A DNA stretch of 64,000 nucleotides from Henricia sp. BOLD:AAB3569. Taxonomy: Eukaryota > Echinodermata > Asteroidea > Spinulosida > Echinasteridae. Positions 63,933 through 64,000 of this stretch are shown here, piece after piece (position 1 is the stretch's first letter; each line of letters opens with the position of its first letter). Made by a program: the position numbers and the translations under genes. The notes under the pieces are model-generated. The model ran no database searches and was not told where the DNA came from. It saw only the letters and a program-made list of their open reading frames with translations. The stretch is from assembly GCA_037783545.1 (NCBI GenBank), contig JBBELK010000481.1, positions 434,001 through 498,000 of the forward strand, read 5' to 3'.

Positions 63933-64000
63933 AAGATGTCCATATTTCTTGAATAAGCTGATTCCAGGTGGCTTGGCATACAGACTTGCATGGAACAGAC

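Larger units (their letters stand above)
60599..64000 (-). mobile_element. Non-LTR retrotransposon of the CR1/L2/Rex group, antisense downstream of HLTF exon 15
   Basis: On the minus strand an open frame of at least 1084 codons is followed by a short 3-prime untranslated region of about 60 bp and a tail of GATGCA repeats (60599-60616), the sort of microsatellite end used by CR1/L2-like elements. The tail borders the 23-bp minisatellite. The 5-prime end is beyond the window. Confidence 0.85.

Overview
This is nuclear DNA of an animal: small phase-consistent exons with GT-AG introns, tRNA-derived SINEs, non-LTR and Penelope-like retrotransposon pieces, and very many terminal-inverted-repeat (TIR) DNA elements. 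Intron and repeat style, together with a 2A-like non-LTR retrotransposon, suggest a marine invertebrate, probably a deuterostome (echinoderm or cephalochordate). That placement is inference and weak.

Layout of the genes. (1) At 1952-2266 on the minus strand is the first coding exon of an SLC22-type (major facilitator, organic-ion) transporter whose remainder lies off the left edge. (2) At 11216-29058 on the plus strand is a complete paralogue that I can assemble into nine exons, all junctions in phase, coding for 584 residues. The two are head to head, about 9 kb apart, the layout of an inverted local duplication. (3) At 31793-59503 and onward past the right edge is an HLTF gene (HIRAN domain, SNF2/RAD5-type ATPase). 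Fifteen exons are visible, about 826 residues, reaching the end of the first helicase lobe; the RING finger and second lobe must lie beyond 64000. (4) At 60678-63932 on the minus strand is an uninterrupted 1084-codon non-LTR retrotransposon reading frame with a 2A-like motif, PHD finger, AP-type endonuclease and reverse transcriptase. It lies antisense downstream of HLTF exon 15, presumably in intron 15.

Most of the rest is transposon-derived. By reading termini and target-site duplications I could separate several groups: TTAA-flanked elements with AGG...CCT termini (about ten copies; three are proven by an empty copy of the same host repeat elsewhere in the window); elements with TIR TGCACCTATCAATTG and TTA duplications (Harbinger-like, three copies); elements with TIR TAGCCTTG and 9-bp duplications (Mutator-like, three copies); hAT or hAT-like elements with 8-bp or 5-bp duplications (three); one CACTG-ended element with a 2-bp duplication; SINEs, one with a 12-bp duplication; a Penelope-like GIY-YIG relic; and two old non-LTR relics. 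Nesting gives relative ages.

Other structures include a nine-unit tRNA-like array with a B box only in the last unit (12801-13500), a group of TIR elements whose interiors are filled with a short word private to each copy, a near-palindrome built from NotI-site tandem units (3195-3619), and three minisatellites in HLTF introns (11, about 26-31 and 23 bp units), two of which lie close to splice sites. Long spurious reading frames in these arrays are not genes.
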